DNA of 10,790 nucleotides from Bacillota bacterium (GTDB taxonomy: Bacteria; Bacillota; Clostridia; Lachnospirales; Cellulosilyticaceae), in the NCBI GenBank assembly GCA_023415525.1, contig JAEZKI010000241.1:1-10790 (forward strand). Direction: 5' to 3'. A program made the position numbers and the translations under genes. The notes below the pieces were generated by a model. The model made no database searches. It was not told the DNA's origin and worked only from the letters and a program-made list of their open reading frames with translations. Below are positions 1-5,888 of this stretch, piece by piece. How positions within the stretch are numbered: position 1 is the stretch's first letter; every line of letters starts with the position of its first letter.

Positions 1-515
1 GCACCATATTGCACCAGTAAATCCAATAACTTAATAAGCTGATTTCTAGTAAACTCCTGAACATCGGAATAAGCAGAAGGGCTTTTTAATAGATACTCCG
101 CATCTAAAACGGCATGACCAAAAGCAGCAATACCATTGGATGCCTTTTGATTAGGATCAGCCCCCAATTCAAGCATCCGTTTTACTAGCTTCAATCCTTC
201 CTCTGAGGCTTTAATATTAGAATAACATAAAGAATGTAGTGTTGTTCTTATGGCATCATGCAACACAGGCATTCTTAATTCACCTGTCCCCACTTCTTCT
301 TCTGATTCTATAAAATTTACATTAGCTCCATGCTCCAATAAATAGTATGCTATTTCAAAGGCATCTGTTTTTATAGCTACCTGCAAGGGAGATTGACCAA
401 TATCTTTCTTTGGGGGTGGTGTAGCTGTGCAATTTACTAATTCAGGTTTATTTTCTATGATTTTTTTCACTTCTTCTAAGTTTTCTTGACGAATCATTTT
501 AAATAATTTTTTCAT
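1..515 (-). CDS. Ankyrin-repeat protein, 3' end cut by window edge
   Basis: An open frame reads from an ATG at 515 down to base 1 without a stop, giving 171 complete codons of a longer protein. The start MKKLFKMIRQENLEEVKKII is a typical first ankyrin helix. Repeat signatures follow: SPLQVAIKTDAFEIAYYLLE then HGANVNF (about residues 48-75), and later LVKRMLELGADPNQKASNGIAAFGHAV. The LL-E-GA-N/D-P/V pattern is the ankyrin helix-turn-hairpin consensus. The start is supported by TAGGAG nine bases upstream (522-530). Ankyrin proteins are protein-binding scaffolds; neither the sequence nor the neighbours give a partner or pathway. It is divergent from the racemase gene and there is no sign that it belongs to the eut operon. 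No signal peptide is visible, so it is probably cytoplasmic. Confidence 0.85.
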   Translation of the reverse strand, partial: MKKLFKMIRQENLEEVKKIIENKPELVNCTATPPPKKDIGQSPLQVAIKTDAFEIAYYLLEHGANVNFIESEEEVGTGELRMPVLHDAIRTTLHSLCYSNIKASEEGLKLVKRMLELGADPNQKASNGIAAFGHAVLDAEYLLKSPSAYSDVQEFTRNQLIKLLDLLVQYG

Positions 516-593
516 AGGGCGTATCTCCTAATCTTTATTTTTAAAAGCTAATTGATATATTTCATTTTAATATATATTTATAATATTTAAAAT

Positions 594-622
594 ACTTATC
601 ATCCTATTCCCTCTTAGGTCAA
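594..622 (-). promoter_or_regulatory. Possible promoter for the ankyrin gene
   Basis: On the minus strand TTGACC (617-622) is followed after 17 bases by ATAAGT (594-599), in an AT-rich region about 80 bases upstream of the ankyrin start. The -35 match is good and the -10 is poor, so this is tentative. Confidence 0.25.
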
Positions 623-669
623 TCTAATATAATAATTACTATTAAATTGTAGGGCATACATTTTACAAG

Positions 670-698
670 TTGAACGAATTATTTGTAAATGTTATTAT
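670..698 (+). promoter_or_regulatory. Probable sigma-A type promoter of the racemase gene
   Basis: TTGAAC at 670-675 and TATTAT at 693-698 are separated by 17 bases, close to the TTGACA/TATAAT consensus. The -10 element lies 27 bases before the racemase ATG, and the ribosome site GGAGGA is at 711-716. This would give a short leader and independent expression of the single gene. Confidence 0.5.
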
Positions 699-725
699 AA
701 ATCAAAAACTGGAGGAATAATTCTC

Positions 726-1421
726 ATGAAAAAATTAGGTATTTTAGGTGGTATGGGGCCTGAGTCCACCTTGTTATACTACAAAGAAGTTGCTACACGC
801 TTTCAAAAGAGAGAAAGTCATGGTGCCTTTCCTGAACTAGCTATAGAGTGTGTCAATATGTATGAAATGCTAGGCTACTGCTTTAGTGAGCAATACGAAC
901 AACTTACAAACTATCTTTTGAAGGGGATTCGCAACCTAGAAGCTAGTCAGGCAGATTTTATTATTATCGCCTCTAATACACCTCATATTGTCTTTGAACA
1001 ACTTCAAAAAGCAGCTCATGTCCCTCTCTTAAGTATTCTAGAACCTACTTTTAAAGCTGTTAAGGCTCAAGGCTTAACAAAGGTTGCTTGGCTAGGTATT
1101 CGTTTCACCATGGAACAGCCTTACTATCGAAAAATCTTTATTGAAAATGGTATTGACGTAGTTGTTCCTAATCCAGATGAAATAGTAACTATCAATGAAA
1201 TAATTTCCAAAGAACTAGAGTTTGGCATTGTAAAAGAAGAATCCAAAGCTCATATTGACAGTATTCTTCAACGTCTCATGATAGAAGAAGGCATTCAAGG
1301 CGTCATCCTAGGCTGTACAGAACTCCCCCTAATGTATACAAGGGATTCCTTATCTATTCCAGTCTTTGATACTGTTGAATGTCATCTCCAAGGCATTATA
1401 AATTATATGTTTACTGAGTAA
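726..1421 (+). CDS. Aspartate/glutamate racemase family protein, Ser in place of one catalytic Cys
   Basis: This is a 231-residue protein of the Asp/Glu racemase superfamily. The N-terminal KLGILGGMGPEST loop (residues 3-15), the first active-site segment IIASNTPH (80-87), and the second, VILGCTELP (193-201), are all in place, and the length is normal for the family. Family members interconvert L- and D-amino acids by a two-base mechanism, usually with one cysteine in each segment. Here the second (Cys197) is kept but the first position is Ser83. E. coli YgeA, as I recall it, has Thr83/Cys197 and acts on L-Asp/L-Glu, so a related one-cysteine enzyme is plausible. GGAGGA at 711-716 supports the start. 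It has its own promoter and converges on the 144-residue gene. The substrate cannot be fixed from sequence. Confidence 0.85.
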   Translation: MKKLGILGGMGPESTLLYYKEVATRFQKRESHGAFPELAIECVNMYEMLGYCFSEQYEQLTNYLLKGIRNLEASQADFIIIASNTPHIVFEQLQKAAHVPLLSILEPTFKAVKAQGLTKVAWLGIRFTMEQPYYRKIFIENGIDVVVPNPDEIVTINEIISKELEFGIVKEESKAHIDSILQRLMIEEGIQGVILGCTELPLMYTRDSLSIPVFDTVECHLQGIINYMFTE

Positions 1422-1453
1422 CCACTCTAATCTCTACGTCTTCCACTCATCAT

Positions 1454-1561
1454 AAAAAAGGCATCTCTAATCCTTGCATTTTGATGTGACCTAGTAAGTA
1501 GCTTTTAGCTCTAACTTACTAAGGCCTGTTCATTTTCAGTAGACTTAGGAATGCCTTCTTT
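1454..1561. terminator. Large imperfect palindrome, probable bidirectional terminator
   Basis: Outer arms AAAAAAGGCAT (1454-1464) and ATGCCTTCTTT (1551-1561) pair with one wobble, and partial pairing continues inward. A perfect inner stem TAGTAAGT (1492-1499) / ACTTACTA (1514-1521) closes a 14-base loop. On the minus strand the structure ends in ATGCCTTTTTT, a good intrinsic-terminator tail for the helical-protein gene and perhaps for the whole eut operon. On the plus strand it ends CCTTCTTTATTT after the racemase gene. At about 108 bases it is much longer than a usual terminator, so it could instead be a miniature repeat element that serves as one. Confidence 0.6.
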
Positions 1562-1564
1562 ATT

Positions 1565-1579
1565 TGGATTACAAATCCA
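1565..1579. other. Small stem-loop after the helical-protein gene
   Basis: TGGATT (1565-1570) and AATCCA (1574-1579) form a perfect 6-bp stem with a 3-base loop, 4-18 bases past the stop of the 144-residue gene. It has no T-run on the minus strand, so it is more likely an mRNA 3' structure than a terminator alone. Confidence 0.35.
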
Positions 1580-1582
1580 TGC

Positions 1583-2017
1583 TTATAAATAAATACTTAT
1601 ATCCTCTGCTAGTTTCTTTTCGATTTCTATCACTTGTTTTGCGATTTCCTTTGCCTTCTCATCAGCAGCAGAATATTGATTCATATATTTATGAAGAGAT
1701 TTAATACCCATATTGCAACCTTCTGTTATGAGGTCTGCAACGGTAGGGTCCCCATCTTTCATTGTTAACTTCATATTTGTTTTTAGCCAAGACATACCCT
1801 TAGCCATAGGGTTAGGTTCTTTTTCCTTTTCACCTAAATAAGCTAGCAAATCATGGGTTTTTTCTTGGATTTTATCATGTTCTTTTTTGCTTCTTTCTAG
1901 TATCTGTTTAAATTGAGAAGTTTGAACATGGTCTATTACCTCATTAATAGATTCAATAGCCATTTTAATTCCCGCATTACATTCCTTGGTTAGGTTAATG
2001 GTATCTTCATTATTCAT
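1583..2017 (-). CDS. All-helical 144-residue protein with duplicated CN-x-GIK motif, function unknown
   Basis: I do not recognise a named family with certainty. The protein is charged, has no signal peptide or membrane segment, and should fold as a four-helix bundle. Two similar segments start its halves: LTKECNAGIKMAIESI (9-24) and LITEGCNMGIKSLHKYM (96-112), which suggests an internal duplication. The helix at 36-60 has acidic and His residues (Glu41, Glu46, His47, His55), and the last helix has Glu131 and Glu133. This resembles ferritin-like or DUF2383-type proteins, but a metal site is only a guess. The start at 2017 follows a weak AAGG site. It lies 137 bp past eutQ on the same strand with no clear terminator between them, so read-through from the operon is possible. 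A link to ethanolamine metabolism is not established. Confidence 0.75.
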   Translation of the reverse strand: MNNEDTINLTKECNAGIKMAIESINEVIDHVQTSQFKQILERSKKEHDKIQEKTHDLLAYLGEKEKEPNPMAKGMSWLKTNMKLTMKDGDPTVADLITEGCNMGIKSLHKYMNQYSAADEKAKEIAKQVIEIEKKLAEDISIYL

Positions 2018-2062
2018 TATTGATTGCCTTTCTTTATGGGTTACCTTTTTATTCGTTGTCCT

Positions 2063-2114
2063 TTTAATTGGTTATCCCACTTTATCAATTATCCTACTTT
2101 ATGGATCATCCTAC
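2063..2114. repeat. Three-copy direct repeat of 17-18 bp
   Basis: The units TTTAATTGGTTATCCCAC (2063-2080), TTTATCAATTATCCTAC (2081-2097) and TTTATGGATCATCCTAC (2098-2114) are head to tail. All share TTTA at the start and ATCC(T/C)AC at the end, with a variable middle. They lie 46-97 bases upstream of the 144-residue gene and downstream of eutQ. The spacing, under two helical turns per unit, would suit a protein-binding array; this role is inferred. Confidence 0.6.
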
Positions 2115-2154
2115 CATGAAGCTTTCAACGCTTAGGTATTTGATTTTATTCTAA

Positions 2155-2616
2155 CTAGGCTTGTCCTGCCCAATCCGCAGGATAGGTTACATAGATAAAC
2201 CGAGCATAGTTTGGAACTGAAAATTGGATGCTAGAACCTTTTGGGATAAGCACTAATTCTCCAGCATTGGCTGTTGCTACTTCTCCATTAATAATAATAC
2301 TTAGGCTACCTTCGATCACATAATCAATTTCATCATAGTTAAGATGCCAATCAAAGGTAGTGCTTTTCATTTCCATTACCCCACAACCTAGTCTAGGACT
2401 TTCTTGAAGTGTGAAAACATCTTTTGTATAAACCACATCTGAAGGTTTACCTGTATCCAAGCGATTGCTCTCATCTACCTTAACAGTTGGGACTTTGACA
2501 GCAATAACGCCTGATTTGGTCACTTGTCTTACACCAGCATCACTACTCATATTCCCTAGCTTTTCTAAAATAATTTGTCTGATGAGTGTCTCTAAAGTTG
2601 ATTTTTCAATATCCAT
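2155..2616 (-). CDS. eutQ: EutQ-like cupin protein, putative acetate kinase
   Basis: This 153-residue protein has a short N-terminal amphipathic helix (IEKSTLETLIRQIILEKLG, 3-21), a linker, and a C-terminal cupin barrel from about residue 50. Typical EutQ stretches include LDTGKPSDVVYTKDVF, TTFDWHLNYDEIDYVIEGSL and GELVLIPKGSSI. In Salmonella EutQ has been reported to have acetate kinase activity (acetyl phosphate + ADP to acetate + ATP) and to be needed for microcompartment formation. The N-terminal helix looks like an encapsulation or shell-docking peptide. The start at 2616 touches the eutH stop (2617-2619), with AGGAAGAG just upstream, so the two are translationally linked. It is the last recognisable eut gene. 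The product is shorter than the enterobacterial EutQ I recall (about 230 residues), with most of the difference in the N-terminal part. Confidence 0.9.
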   Translation of the reverse strand: MDIEKSTLETLIRQIILEKLGNMSSDAGVRQVTKSGVIAVKVPTVKVDESNRLDTGKPSDVVYTKDVFTLQESPRLGCGVMEMKSTTFDWHLNYDEIDYVIEGSLSIIINGEVATANAGELVLIPKGSSIQFSVPNYARFIYVTYPADWAGQA

Positions 2617-3708
2617 CTATTGCTCTTCCTTTCCAAGTATCTTATTGGCAATGAAGATAGCCGCTATGATAGCCGTTATACCACCTACTAATTTCCCTAC
2701 AATCATAGGGAATATCATCTCAGAATTAAAGCCTGCTGTAAATCCGAGATGGTCTCCAAATACAAAGGCCGCAGAAACTGCAAAGGCCACGTTGATAATC
2801 TTGCCTCTTGCATCCATATCCTTCATCATTCCAAACATAGGGATACTATTGGCTAAGCTGGCGACAAGCCCTGCTGCTCCCACATCATTCATCCCTAATA
2901 TCTTGCCTAATTTCATAAGTGGCGTCTTAAAGACTTTGGTAATCACATAAACAAGTGGAAAGGCCCCTGCTAATACAATGGCAATATCTGCAACAACAGC
3001 AAAGCCTTCTTCAATAGGTGTCATCCCAGGAATAATAACAATGCCTGTCAATTTTTCTATAATACCTAAGGCTAGTCCAAAGATAATAACAGCCACAACG
3101 AACTTACCAAAGTAGGTAAAGCCTTTAATCATGGCATCTTGGAAGAAGAATAATCCTAGGGCAATAAGAATGGCAAAGATGATAATAGGAATAAGGTTCA
3201 TAATAACCATCCTAATAGGGAAACCTGCTACAAGTCCACCTACAAAAGAACCAATAGGAATAGTAACGACACCTGCTAGTACACCTGTTGCTAAATATTT
3301 ACGGTCACTTTCTTCAATAATTCCTAAACCTACTGGAATGGTGAAAACAATAGTAGGGCCAAGCATAGAGCCTACTATTAACCCACCAAAAAGTCCTGCT
3401 TGTGGATCAATGGCTAATGCTTGTGCTAGAGGTGCTCCACCCATGTCATTGGCTAAAATAGAGCCTGCAAACATAGCAGGATCTGCTCCTAGGAAACCAA
3501 AAAGAGGAACAATAATAGGCTTTAATAGGTTAGCAATAACAGGGGCTAACGCAATAATACCTACCATAGAAATAGCTAAAGTACCAATAGCCATAATTCC
3601 TTCTTCAAACTTTTCGCCCAAGCCAAAACGATTGCCTATAATCTTGTCAAAGGCACCAATCACTGCAAATATCACCATGATGTATACAATGATTTCATTA
3701 ATACTCAT
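2617..3708 (-). CDS. eutH: EutH ethanolamine transporter/permease
   Basis: This is a strongly hydrophobic 363-residue membrane protein with roughly ten predicted transmembrane segments, beginning INEIIVYIMVIFAVIGAF. It shows EutH hallmarks such as FDKIIGNRFGLGEKFEEGI, ILANDMGGAPLA, GSMLGPTIVFTIPVGLG, NSIPMFGMMKDMDARGK and VFGDHLGFTAGF. EutH is the inner-membrane protein for ethanolamine uptake, important when external ethanolamine or pH is low and neutral amine cannot diffuse in. I chose ATG at 3708 because GGAGGAG (3715-3721) sits six bases before it. A longer TTG reading from 3723 would start inside that ribosome site. It follows the PduT-like gene by 43 bp and abuts eutQ. Confidence 0.95.
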   Translation of the reverse strand: MSINEIIVYIMVIFAVIGAFDKIIGNRFGLGEKFEEGIMAIGTLAISMVGIIALAPVIANLLKPIIVPLFGFLGADPAMFAGSILANDMGGAPLAQALAIDPQAGLFGGLIVGSMLGPTIVFTIPVGLGIIEESDRKYLATGVLAGVVTIPIGSFVGGLVAGFPIRMVIMNLIPIIIFAILIALGLFFFQDAMIKGFTYFGKFVVAVIIFGLALGIIEKLTGIVIIPGMTPIEEGFAVVADIAIVLAGAFPLVYVITKVFKTPLMKLGKILGMNDVGAAGLVASLANSIPMFGMMKDMDARGKIINVAFAVSAAFVFGDHLGFTAGFNSEMIFPMIVGKLVGGITAIIAAIFIANKILGKEEQ

Positions 3709-3714
3709 AACAAT

Positions 3715-3721
3715 CTCCTCC
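3715..3721 (-). promoter_or_regulatory. Ribosome binding site fixing the eutH start
   Basis: GGAGGAG on the minus strand ends six bases before ATG at 3708. It contradicts an in-frame TTG start at 3723, which would overlap the site. Confidence 0.8.
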
Positions 3722-3751
3722 AATTATTCAGCTTGCTTTTTAAGCTCTTCA

Positions 3752-4300
3752 TTAAATCAAATATTTTTTAATCTGTTCACTAGGTGAAGGGATTAAGGCT
3801 ATGTTGGCATATTCATTGGGACTTAGCTTACTTTTTACCTCTTTGAAGCCATATTCAATGCTACTTACAGCTCCTGTCACTGTAAAAACGAGCTTACCAC
3901 TTATACACTGTGCCAATTGCATTTTAATGAGCTTAACATCACTTGCCTTCAATACACGGTCTAATACTTCAATTCCTGTACAAATTTTATTTGCTTCAAC
4001 AATTCCTATAGCATCATTAATTTCCTTTGTTTCATATTTATTTTTAATTCCATCTATAATAGCAGGTGAAACAGCATGTAAGCGAAAGCTATCTACAAAG
4101 CTTTTCTCATTCTTTTCTTCTCCATAGGTAATGGCTTCATCTACTGCACCTTCATCACCCGTTACAATAATCAAAAACTTGCCTGGACATATGGTTCTAA
4201 AATAAATAATCTCTACGCTTGCTTTCTTTATAATATGATCTGCTATTTCTATTCCTTTACTTATACTTCTATATTCTAGTGCACCTATGCTTCTAATCAT
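3752..4300 (-). CDS. PduT-like tandem-BMC shell protein with conserved Fe-S type Cys38
   Basis: This 182-residue protein has two BMC shell domains in tandem, about residues 1-88 (SIGALEYRSISKGIEIADHIIKKA) and 96-182 (AIGIVEANKICTGIEVLDRVLKA). Such proteins form pseudohexameric trimers in the shell facet. The segment RTICPGKFLIIVTGD (35-49) matches the PduT segment KTICPGKFLL closely, and its cysteine falls at residue 38, the same number as the cysteine that binds a [4Fe-4S] cluster at the PduT trimer pore. A redox or electron-relay role at the shell is therefore a reasonable inference. A second cysteine, Cys132, lies in the matching part of domain 2. Its start overlaps the eutN stop by 8 bases, with GGAG at 4305-4308. 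It differs from EutL, the other trimeric shell protein in this operon. Confidence 0.88.
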   Translation of the reverse strand: MIRSIGALEYRSISKGIEIADHIIKKASVEIIYFRTICPGKFLIIVTGDEGAVDEAITYGEEKNEKSFVDSFRLHAVSPAIIDGIKNKYETKEINDAIGIVEANKICTGIEVLDRVLKASDVKLIKMQLAQCISGKLVFTVTGAVSSIEYGFKEVKSKLSPNEYANIALIPSPSEQIKKYLI

Positions 4301-4568
4301 TTTTCTCCACCTCGATGGAATCCACTATACCAATTATAGCTGCATCAATGGGACAATTGGCATTTCGTACGGCATAACGTGCTGAACCACCTCTTACCAC
4401 TAATACCAAATCACCTACTCCTGCTCCAATAATGTCTGCAGCTACAACTAATTCTGGCTTTTCTTTTTCACCCTCTATAAGCATTTTAAGGACAAGTAAT
4501 TTTTGGCCATTCATATTTTCATCTTTTTTGGTAGCCCATACACTACCTACCACTCTTCCAATGTCCAC
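4293..4568 (-). CDS. eutN: EutN pentameric vertex shell protein (GTG start)
   Basis: This 91-residue protein is of the EutN/CcmL/PduN family, whose pentamers cap the vertices of the polyhedral shell. The sequence has the expected DIGRVVGSVWATKK start, the AADIIGAGVGDLVLVV core with the GAG-GD turn, the SARYA stretch, and the closing PIDAAIIGIVDSIEV. I start it at GTG 4568, because GGGAGGG (4574-4580) lies five bases upstream and the family begins at this point. An in-frame ATG at 4670 would add 34 unrelated residues that overlap the upstream gene. The stop overlaps the start of the PduT-like gene, and the ribosome site overlaps the stop of the PduM-like gene, so all three are tightly coupled. 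Confidence 0.93.
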   Translation of the reverse strand: MDIGRVVGSVWATKKDENMNGQKLLVLKMLIEGEKEKPELVVAADIIGAGVGDLVLVVRGGSARYAVRNANCPIDAAIIGIVDSIEVEKND

Positions 4569-4573
4569 TTTTA

Positions 4574-4580
4574 CCCTCCC
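4574..4580 (-). promoter_or_regulatory. Ribosome binding site fixing the eutN GTG start
   Basis: GGGAGGG on the minus strand lies five bases before GTG at 4568. Its first base is also the last base of the TAG stop of the upstream gene (4580-4582), implying translational coupling. Confidence 0.75.
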
Positions 4581-5215
4581 TATTCTCTTTGAATACGTAT
4601 ATGTTGCTTGCGAATATAATCCTCTGCAAGAGGCGTAATGATACATTGCTTTGTAATCACTACTGTACATACACCTTCAATATGCTTCTTAATAAGGTCT
4701 GATTCTAAAAGGAGTTTTTTGTAAGTCATATCTAAGTTAATATTACCCCTTACCGTTCCTTCTGCCACTGTTTCACAAGGCTTTGTAGCCTGCATTTTAT
4801 CTAAGTGGCTAATAAAGCTTACGCCATACTTTTTGATTTTATCTTCATAGGTCATAAGAAGTGCATACAATGCCTTGTGAGCTTGTTTCTTGTATTTTCT
4901 ATACTCCACTCCTTCTTCCAGAATATAGAGGGGCTTCTCTTGTAAGAGGGCTTTAAGCATAAACTTTTCTTCTTCTGTCACTGGAGATGCCAGGGCGAGA
5001 TGACTGAGCATCTCTACACTTAACTCAGTAACTAGTACTCCTATACAACCTCTCATTCCTTCCTTATAAGGAGTTAGTCCATAGACCCCTTCAATGACCT
5101 TTAAATCACAAGTGGGCATGGGGCCTATGACAATCACCTGTTCTTCGATTACCTTTTGCTCTAACCTTTTGTAGATCTCATCCATAATCTCGTCTACCAA
5201 GGTCTTGTTTTGCAT
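4580..5215 (-). CDS. PduM-like / eut-operon conserved protein of unknown function
   Basis: This 211-residue protein sits between pduL and eutN. It is in the place of the uncharacterised 'ethanolamine utilization protein' of Firmicute eut operons (I recall a TIGRFAM eut_hyp model). Residues 5-21 (TLVDEIMDEIYKRLEQK) form an amphipathic helix like an encapsulation peptide. The middle (about 25-145) has a possible VIVIGPMPTCDL strand-turn, then mostly helix. The C-terminus, KQCIITPLAEDYIRKQHIRI (189-208), resembles the C-terminus of Salmonella PduM (CIVTAMARDAANARNIQLI, as I recall it) and the N-terminal ITPSAR segment of EutT in this same operon. PduM is a structural component needed for proper Pdu microcompartments, so a cargo-organising or assembly role is inferred, not shown. 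The start follows AAGGGATGGGAGT. The gene lies 20 bp after pduL. Confidence 0.8.
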   Translation of the reverse strand: MQNKTLVDEIMDEIYKRLEQKVIEEQVIVIGPMPTCDLKVIEGVYGLTPYKEGMRGCIGVLVTELSVEMLSHLALASPVTEEEKFMLKALLQEKPLYILEEGVEYRKYKKQAHKALYALLMTYEDKIKKYGVSFISHLDKMQATKPCETVAEGTVRGNINLDMTYKKLLLESDLIKKHIEGVCTVVITKQCIITPLAEDYIRKQHIRIQRE

Positions 5216-5235
5216 ACTCCCATCCCTTTCTTTTT

Positions 5236-5859
5236 TTATTTAATAATCATTGCCAAGGTACCATTTGAATAGCCACAGGCATTGGCCTCATCATAATCAA
5301 TATGAATAAAGGTTCGAAAATCCTTGCTTACCCTCACTACCACATCATCAAATATAAGAGGTCTTGTACCAAATACCTTTACCTTTATGATTTCCCCATC
5401 TGATACATTAAACCTTATCGCATCCTCTGGCGTAATATGCATATGCCTTTGGGCTACAATATAACCTTCATCTAATACTACCTTTTTATCTCCATTGGCG
5501 ATGGTAATGCCTGGAGTCCCTTTAATATCTCCACTTTGGCGAATAGGGGCTTTAACGCCTAATGCCAATGCATCTGTTAAAGAAATCTCTACTTGTGAGT
5601 GCTTCCTTTCAGGACCTAGGACAGCTACATTTTTAAGAGAATTCTTAGGTCCAATAACCGTCACACGCTCTGCACAAGCATATTGTCCAGGTTGAGAAAG
5701 ATCCTTCACAGGTGTAAGCTGATAACCTGGGCCAAATAAAGCGTCTACATCTCCTCTAGAAAGATGGACATGTCTACCAGAGGCTTCTACTTCAATGAAC
5801 AGTTTTGTTTTGAGTGTTTCTACTACTGCGTCAACAATTTGGTCTACTACTGCCAACAT
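5236..5859 (-). CDS. pduL: PduL-type phosphotransacetylase (EutD role)
   Basis: This 207-residue enzyme is of the PduL phosphotransacylase family, unrelated to the classical Pta/EutD fold. It converts acetyl-CoA and phosphate to acetyl phosphate and CoA, recycling CoA inside the compartment. The zinc-site motifs are clear: SGRHVHLSRGDVDALFG (28-43, His30 and His32) and AQRHMHITPEDA (137-147, His139 and His141), with FIHIDYDEANACG (184-196) near the end. The first 20 residues, LAVVDQIVDAVVETLKTKL, are an amphipathic helix before the catalytic barrel, as expected for an encapsulation peptide. GAGGAG five bases before ATG 5859 fixes the start. It lies 29 bp after eutT and 20 bp before the PduM-like gene. 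Often annotated eutD in Firmicute eut operons. Confidence 0.95.
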   Translation of the reverse strand: MLAVVDQIVDAVVETLKTKLFIEVEASGRHVHLSRGDVDALFGPGYQLTPVKDLSQPGQYACAERVTVIGPKNSLKNVAVLGPERKHSQVEISLTDALALGVKAPIRQSGDIKGTPGITIANGDKKVVLDEGYIVAQRHMHITPEDAIRFNVSDGEIIKVKVFGTRPLIFDDVVVRVSKDFRTFIHIDYDEANACGYSNGTLAMIIK

Positions 5860-5888
5860 ATATGCTCCTCTCTTTGCAAGCTAACTTT

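Noticed and set aside
2063..2114. CRISPR array
   Set aside because: The three repeats are short, diverged and contiguous with no spacers.
2465..2950. Plus-strand 161-codon open frame across eutQ and eutH
   Set aside because: It spans the junction of two strongly supported minus-strand genes and looks like a mirror artefact of their codons.
3709..3755. Mini-ORF of 15 codons between the PduT-like gene and eutH
   Set aside because: It would begin at an ATG overlapping the TAA stop of the upstream gene and end on the eutH start, which could suggest coupling, but it has no ribosome site and its product resembles no known leader peptide.
3131..3787. Plus-strand 218-codon open frame opposite eutH
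   Set aside because: It lies antisense to a clear EutH gene, has low-complexity Ile/Pro/Thr-rich content typical of the complement of a membrane gene, and matches no family.
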